Shown in pieces: positions 14,977 to 19,180 of a stretch of 19,180 nt of DNA. Where the stretch lies: the NCBI GenBank assembly GCA_964486655.1, contig CAZAON010000404.1, positions 1 to 19,180 of the forward strand, written 5' to 3'. Position numbers and translations under genes: made by a program. The DNA is from JADKIH01 sp964486655. GTDB lineage: Bacteria > Bacteroidota > Bacteroidia > AKYH767-A > 2013-40CM-41-45. The notes beneath the pieces were generated by a model. That model worked only from the letters and a program-made list of their open reading frames with translations. It was not told where the DNA came from and did not search any database. Numbering within the stretch: the first letter of the stretch is position 1; the number at the start of each line of letters is the position of its first letter.

Positions 14977-17115
14977 TCACCTAACCACCGAAACCTTCCC
15001 CACATACTCATGATCACTTCCGAATACATCCATAAGATTTATCTTATAAACATATGTGTCGCCGGGAACATTTTTACCTGACCACGGAACAGAAAGATCT
15101 TTTGTTTCAAATACCTCTTTACCCCAGCGATCAAAAATCTTCATCACATATTCGTCCACTCCCACTCCAATTCCTGAAAAGCTGTCATTTATTCCGTCGC
15201 CATTCGGAGTAAATACATTCGGCACATAAAATTCAAATTTCCCGTCAATAAAAACAGTTGCATATGTTGTATCCATACAACCATAAGCGTCTGTTACTAT
15301 CAATTTAACCTGAAAATGCCCGGTGTCATTATATAAATGAAAACCGGTTACATCTGTCGATGTATTATTGTCGCCAAAGTCCCAAATAGCGGAAACATTC
15401 CCCTGTGTCAAATCAATATAGGTAATTCTTGGATCAACAAGTTCGGCTTTTTTCGGTGTAACAGACATATGTGCAACCGGTGCAGGTCTCACCGTAATAT
15501 TTTCAAGTACTGTATTCACACAACTTGTTCCCGGATCGGTATATGAATATGTCAGATAATGCAATCCGACATTGGCTGATTTAGGATCAAGAATATTATT
15601 CACAATTCCCGGTCCGCTGTATATTCCGCCCGCAGGTGTCGCATAGTCAAGCGCGAACGCCGGATCGTTGAAACAAATATCAGCAGGATGATCAAATGTA
15701 ACCGCAGGCAACTGACTTATTGTTATCGTTGTTTGTATAATACTGTCACATCCCGATGACGTTTGAAGTGTGTCAAAATAATTTCCCAAAGAAGAATAAA
15801 TATGAGAATTGAAACTGTACGATCCGCCCGGACAAATAGCCTGTGGATTATTGGTCGGGGTAGCTGAGTTTACAACTAATTGAGTAACGACTACCGAATC
15901 ACAACCGGAAACGGCAGTAAGAGTATCATAATAATTTCCCGTCGTAGTATATACATGATTATTGAAAGTATAACTTCCTCCTCCGCATAATGTCTGCGGA
16001 TTATTTACACTTACTGCTGCATTAACCGTTAGCTGAGTATTTATAATCGAGTCGCAACCCCCGGTAGTTGACAGTGTATCGTAATAATTTCCCGCTGTCG
16101 TATAGGTGTGTGAATTGAAAGTGTAGCTGCCTCCCGAACAAATGGTCTGAGGATTTGTGCTGTTGACAGCCTGGCTTACTGTTAATTGAGTTGTAATAAT
16201 TGAATCGCAGCCTAATCCTGCAGACAAAGTATCATAGTACGTTCCTGTGGCTGAATATGTGTGCGAGTTTATTGTATATGATTGGCCGCTGCATATGCTG
16301 ACGGGATTATTAATATTGTAAGACGGATACACTGTTACCGTGGTTGAAAAAGTATCCGTGCAAAAACTATTCGAAGTGCTTACTAACTGAACATTGTATG
16401 TTCCGGTGGTGGAATAACTATGCACGGGATTTGCGGTCGTGTCTAGTGTACCATCACCGAAATCCCAGTTATATGCAATGATTGTTCCCGGCGAATTTAT
16501 TGTTGAAGTGTTTGTAAACGAAACCGAATTGTTTTGACATTGGTTGGCGGCTGTAAATGCCGATGTCAGCGGATTTCTTACTCCCCATGTGATGTTCGTA
16601 TAGAATTCTAATGTGGTCGAAAATATAGTTACGCATGTAAATGTTCCCGGAAATTCAATAATGCAATTTCCTTCGGCTCCGTTTATTGTTGTTGAATTTG
16701 GATATGTATTTCCGCCGCCATCAAAAACCAGATTATATGGAGTTGAGAAATTCAGCGAAACAGGAATCGGAACACTTCCTACTGAGGCCAGTAAAAGTAC
16801 GGGGTTGACAACCGGCTGCGAAAAACACATTGTCGTCTGGCCTCCTAAGCCCGCCGCCCATGTTGTACGAGGCACAATTCCGTTTGCGGGAATATTCGCA
16901 TAAGGACTAAACACCGGATAATTGAAAATTCCTGGAGTAAAATCAAAATTGAAATTGGCTGTCATAGTCATATTAATAACCGCTCCGTTTACAGTCAACA
17001 TGGCTACTGCAGTATCCGTACTTCCCTGATTCGTCCATTGTGCCCATTCATAATGGCATTGCGCAGACAGCTGCTTTGAAAAAATCAAAAACAGGAAAAG
17101 GAATATTTTTTTCAT
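14977..17115 (-). CDS. Large secreted PKD/cysteine-repeat protein with T9SS type B (gliding-associated) sorting domain
   Basis: The 712-residue protein has a signal peptide (MKKIFLFLFLIFSKQLSA, then QCHYEW). An N-terminal beta-rich domain (20-185) resembles the all-beta domains before adhesin repeats. A PKD domain (about 190-262, NWDFGDG 216-222) follows, then four tandem 51-residue repeats (266-469) with paired cysteines. Next is an Ig-like segment (472-542, with DICFNDPAFALDYATPAGG) and a second PKD domain (545-622, IWDFGDN 577-583). The C-terminal domain (628-712: FYVPNVFTPNGDGIND to VGKVSVVR) is the gliding-motility-associated CHU_C-type domain, a type B T9SS signal, so the protein is probably exported and attached to or assembled on the surface. 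It has no Shine-Dalgarno. Adhesion or a surface filament role is likely; the partner is unknown. Confidence 0.88.
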   Translation of the reverse strand: MKKIFLFLFLIFSKQLSAQCHYEWAQWTNQGSTDTAVAMLTVNGAVINMTMTANFNFDFTPGIFNYPVFSPYANIPANGIVPRTTWAAGLGGQTTMCFSQPVVNPVLLLASVGSVPIPVSLNFSTPYNLVFDGGGNTYPNSTTINGAEGNCIIEFPGTFTCVTIFSTTLEFYTNITWGVRNPLTSAFTAANQCQNNSVSFTNTSTINSPGTIIAYNWDFGDGTLDTTANPVHSYSTTGTYNVQLVSTSNSFCTDTFSTTVTVYPSYNINNPVSICSGQSYTINSHTYSATGTYYDTLSAGLGCDSIITTQLTVSQAVNSTNPQTICSGGSYTFNSHTYTTAGNYYDTLSTTGGCDSIINTQLTVNAAVSVNNPQTLCGGGSYTFNNHVYTTTGNYYDTLTAVSGCDSVVVTQLVVNSATPTNNPQAICPGGSYSFNSHIYSSLGNYFDTLQTSSGCDSIIQTTITISQLPAVTFDHPADICFNDPAFALDYATPAGGIYSGPGIVNNILDPKSANVGLHYLTYSYTDPGTSCVNTVLENITVRPAPVAHMSVTPKKAELVDPRITYIDLTQGNVSAIWDFGDNNTSTDVTGFHLYNDTGHFQVKLIVTDAYGCMDTTYATVFIDGKFEFYVPNVFTPNGDGINDSFSGIGVGVDEYVMKIFDRWGKEVFETKDLSVPWSGKNVPGDTYVYKINLMDVFGSDHEYVGKVSVVR
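15709..16320 (-). repeat. Four tandem coding repeats of exactly 153 bp (51 residues)
   Basis: The repeat cysteines lie at residues 275/303, 326/354, 377/405 and 428/456, always 28 apart and with a constant 51-residue period and no indels. The common core is NPQ-x-I-C-x-GGSY-x-F-N-S-H-x-Y, then G-x-Y-Y-D-T-L and G-C-D-S. Adjacent units are clearly similar, so the array arose by duplication. Confidence 0.9.
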
Positions 17116-17131
17116 TCGAAATATAAAATAA

Positions 17132-17189
17132 CAGATAATTCGCAGCAGTGATTAAGGGGTCGAAAGTTGATAAAAATAGCAATTATCTG
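17132..17189. repeat. Inverted repeat across the promoter of the 14977-17115 gene
   Basis: CAGATAATT (17132-17140) and AATTATCTG (17181-17189) are perfect 9-bp inverted arms 40 nt apart. One arm lies in the spacer between the -33 and -7 boxes and the other in the leader, a layout that suits a looping or dimeric repressor. No matching regulator is recognised. Confidence 0.35.
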
Positions 17190-17201
17190 ATTACAAACAA
17201 A
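17171..17201 (-). promoter_or_regulatory. Candidate promoter of the PKD/type B T9SS gene
   Basis: On the minus strand TTTG (17201-17198) is followed after 19 nt by TATTTTTA (17178-17171), one base off TAnnTTTG. The spacing is ideal for Bacteroidota, and the leader would be about 50 nt. Confidence 0.5.
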
Positions 17202-17359
17202 TGGAATTTGAGGCAATTGGAATTAACCAGAACGGAATTTTACAATTAAATGAATTTACTGCCTGCATTTTAGCTCATTTGTAAGCCTACTCGTTAAAAT
17301 GAATTCTGTTTCTGTTTTAATTTTTCTGATATTTCTGTGCAGATTTGTTTAATGAACTT

Positions 17360-19123
17360 ATGAAAACCCGGAAATCACAAAATAATGGCGTCAAAGACAG
17401 CGTCTGGCCATCCGCCTCCCCAAATCTTTATGGATGGAAGCACTGGTTTCCCGGATTACAGACTTTTTCAAATTATCAAAGAAGCTGGCTGGCCAATGAT
17501 CTTACCGCCGGACTTGTTCTAACGACCATGCTTGTTCCGGTTGGTATTGCTTACGCCGAAGCCTCCGGAGTGCCCGGAATTTATGGCCTCTACGCAACGA
17601 TCATCCCCCTCCTGGCATATGCATTATTTGGTCCGAGCCGGATAATGGTATTGGGTCCGGACTCATCACTGGCTGCCATTATTCTTGCCGTGCTTATCCC
17701 TCTTACTGTTGATGATCCTTCAAAGGCAATTGCATTAGCGGGAATGATGGCTGTTGTATCGGGAATAGTATGTATTCTCGCCGGTCTGTTTCGTTTGGGA
17801 TTCATTACAGAATTACTATCCAAACCCATTCGATACGGATATATGAATGGCATTGCTCTCACTGTTATTATTAGTCAGCTTCCCAAGCTGTTTGGTTTTT
17901 CTATTGAAAGCACCGGCCCGATACGTAATTTAATTCAGATCGCTGATTCAATCATGCAGAATCAAATAAACTACACCGCGTTTGTGATAGGTTCAGGAAC
18001 ACTTATTTTTATTTTACTTTTCAAAAGATTTAAGAAAATACCGGTAATATTATTTGCAGTAGTTGTATCAACGATCGTTGTAGGTTATTTTGATCTGAGT
18101 CGAACAGAAGGGATTTCAGTTTTAGGGTCTCTTCCCGTTGGACTGCCGTCTTTTTCGATTCCTGAAATTAGTTTCGCTGATTTAAAATTTGTTGTAATTG
18201 GTGGTTTTACTGTTGCGTTGGTTTCATTCGCCGACACGAGTGTATTATCACGAATTTATTCTATTAAAACCAAAAGCTATGTTGATCCGAATCAGGAAAT
18301 GATTGGATTGGGAGCTGCAAATTTTGCTACGGGATTTTTTCAGGGATTTCCGATAAGCAGCAGTTCATCACGCACTCCGGTCGCCGAAGCGGCCGGCGCT
18401 AAAACTCAACTCACAGGAATCGTTGGCGCCATCGCGGTTTCAATGCTTTTGTTTTTTGGAGCCGATCTATTGAAAAATTTGCCAACAAGTACTTTAGCGG
18501 CTGTCGTTATTGCATCTGCAATCGGACTTATTGAAATTCGTGATCTCCGGCGAATATACAGGATACAGAGATGGGAATTCTGGCTTTCAATTGTATGTGT
18601 CATGAGTGTTGCTGTCCTCGGCGCTATAGAGGGAATCGGAATTGCCATTGTAATTGCGGTGATCGAATTTTTATGGGATGGATGGCGTCCGCATTTCACG
18701 GTTCTGGGCAAGGTAGAAGGAATACGCGGCTTTCATGATGTAAAACGTTATCCGAATGCGGAGCTGATTCCGGGTTTGGTCCTCTTTCGCTGGGATGCTC
18801 CGTTGTTTTTCGCGAATGCCGAATTTTTCCACGAGCAGATATTAAAAGCCATTTCCAATTCTCCTACTCCCGTTAAACGAATCGTTGTTGCCGCTGAACC
18901 CGTCACAAGTATTGATATTACTTCTGCCGACATGTTAACCGATCTGCAAAAAGTGTTGGCAGAAAATAAAATAGAATTACATTTTGCCGAATTAAAAGAT
19001 CCTGTAAAAGACAAATTAAAAAAATTTGAAATATTACACGTCTTTGGTTCTGATATATTTCATCCGACAATTGGGGCTGCAGTAGAGAATTACGAGGAAA
19101 AATATAAAGGTTCCCTTAAGTAA
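17360..19123 (+). CDS. SulP-family inorganic anion transporter with STAS domain
   Basis: The 587-residue inner-membrane protein shows the SulP (SLC26-like) core: the signature region from ND-LTAGLVLTTMLVPVGIAYA through GVPGIYGLYATIIP and YALFGPSRIMVLGPDSS (residues about 46-104), ten or more further membrane segments, and SSSSRTPVAEAAGAKTQLTG (334-353). A cytoplasmic STAS domain follows (about 460-580, with LVLFRWDAPLFFANAEFF and the loop SIDITSADML). Family members carry sulfate, bicarbonate or other anions; the substrate cannot be read from sequence, and no sulfate-assimilation or carbonic anhydrase gene is beside it. The ATG at 17360 is preferred over a TTG at 17345; no Shine-Dalgarno is seen. 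It is divergent from the T9SS gene upstream and probably monocistronic. Length is normal for the family. Confidence 0.93.
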   Translation: MKTRKSQNNGVKDSVWPSASPNLYGWKHWFPGLQTFSNYQRSWLANDLTAGLVLTTMLVPVGIAYAEASGVPGIYGLYATIIPLLAYALFGPSRIMVLGPDSSLAAIILAVLIPLTVDDPSKAIALAGMMAVVSGIVCILAGLFRLGFITELLSKPIRYGYMNGIALTVIISQLPKLFGFSIESTGPIRNLIQIADSIMQNQINYTAFVIGSGTLIFILLFKRFKKIPVILFAVVVSTIVVGYFDLSRTEGISVLGSLPVGLPSFSIPEISFADLKFVVIGGFTVALVSFADTSVLSRIYSIKTKSYVDPNQEMIGLGAANFATGFFQGFPISSSSSRTPVAEAAGAKTQLTGIVGAIAVSMLLFFGADLLKNLPTSTLAAVVIASAIGLIEIRDLRRIYRIQRWEFWLSIVCVMSVAVLGAIEGIGIAIVIAVIEFLWDGWRPHFTVLGKVEGIRGFHDVKRYPNAELIPGLVLFRWDAPLFFANAEFFHEQILKAISNSPTPVKRIVVAAEPVTSIDITSADMLTDLQKVLAENKIELHFAELKDPVKDKLKKFEILHVFGSDIFHPTIGAAVENYEEKYKGSLK

Positions 19124-19180
19124 AGTAATAATATTTGTAGTGACATTTAACTTGTAAAACCCATTTAATATCAATCATTG

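Noticed and set aside
15709..16320. Regular 153-bp repeat considered as a CRISPR or non-coding satellite
   Set aside because: The period keeps one reading frame, the units are diverged by codon changes and encode conserved cysteine pairs; there are no short identical repeats with unique spacers.
17334..17342. TGTGCAGAT just upstream of the SulP start as another LytTR box
   Set aside because: It has two mismatches to the box, no phased partner and a position downstream of any likely promoter.

Overview
The window comes from an AT-rich member of the Bacteroidota. The evidence is five secreted proteins with type IX secretion (T9SS) sorting domains (four type A, one type B/gliding-associated), a TonB-dependent receptor with an N-terminal carboxypeptidase-regulatory-like domain, a LytS/LytTR two-component pair, TAnnTTTG-type promoter elements, and almost no Shine-Dalgarno sequences. 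The genus cannot be fixed from this. The environment-facing, low-GC gene set would suit a free-living or environmental member of the Chitinophagales/Sphingobacteriales/Cytophagales kind, but that is inference.

Layout. 1-1462: the 3' end of a thioredoxin-like gene, then an LtrA-family membrane protein. 1570-2380 (minus strand): a TPR protein preceded by an unusual leader with a strong promoter, a tiny ORF, an intrinsic terminator and a perfect Shine-Dalgarno. 2381-3991 (minus): a six-unit kelch-like secreted protein. 4311-9095 (plus): a self-contained signalling and uptake module made of a LytS-type histidine kinase, a LytTR response regulator overlapping it by 8 nt, a 68-residue membrane protein and a TonB-dependent receptor closed by a strong terminator. 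9161-9505: a stand-alone GIY-YIG-like protein. 9525-17115: four T9SS cargo proteins of different architectures (minus, plus, plus, minus). 17360-19123: a SulP-family anion transporter with a STAS domain.

How the genes work together. The main result is a shared regulatory architecture. Upstream of the kinase gene and upstream of the TonB receptor gene, 9-bp direct repeats (TTTGCAGAC and relatives) recur with an exact 21-bp period, and both arrays sit at the same distances (62 and 41 bp) from a -7-like TTTG. This is the layout known for LytTR DNA-binding domains. It predicts that the two-component system autoregulates and directly controls the adjacent TonB receptor. The second result is the candidate transcription attenuator or small RNA upstream of the TPR gene. 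The five T9SS cargo genes look like independently transcribed surface or secreted proteins. Several carry operator-like inverted repeats upstream, but no function could be assigned to those.

Start codons were moved inward from the longest open frame for the genes at 11774 (minus), 12044, 12810 and 17360, because the inner ATG gives a proper signal peptide or is the only ATG.
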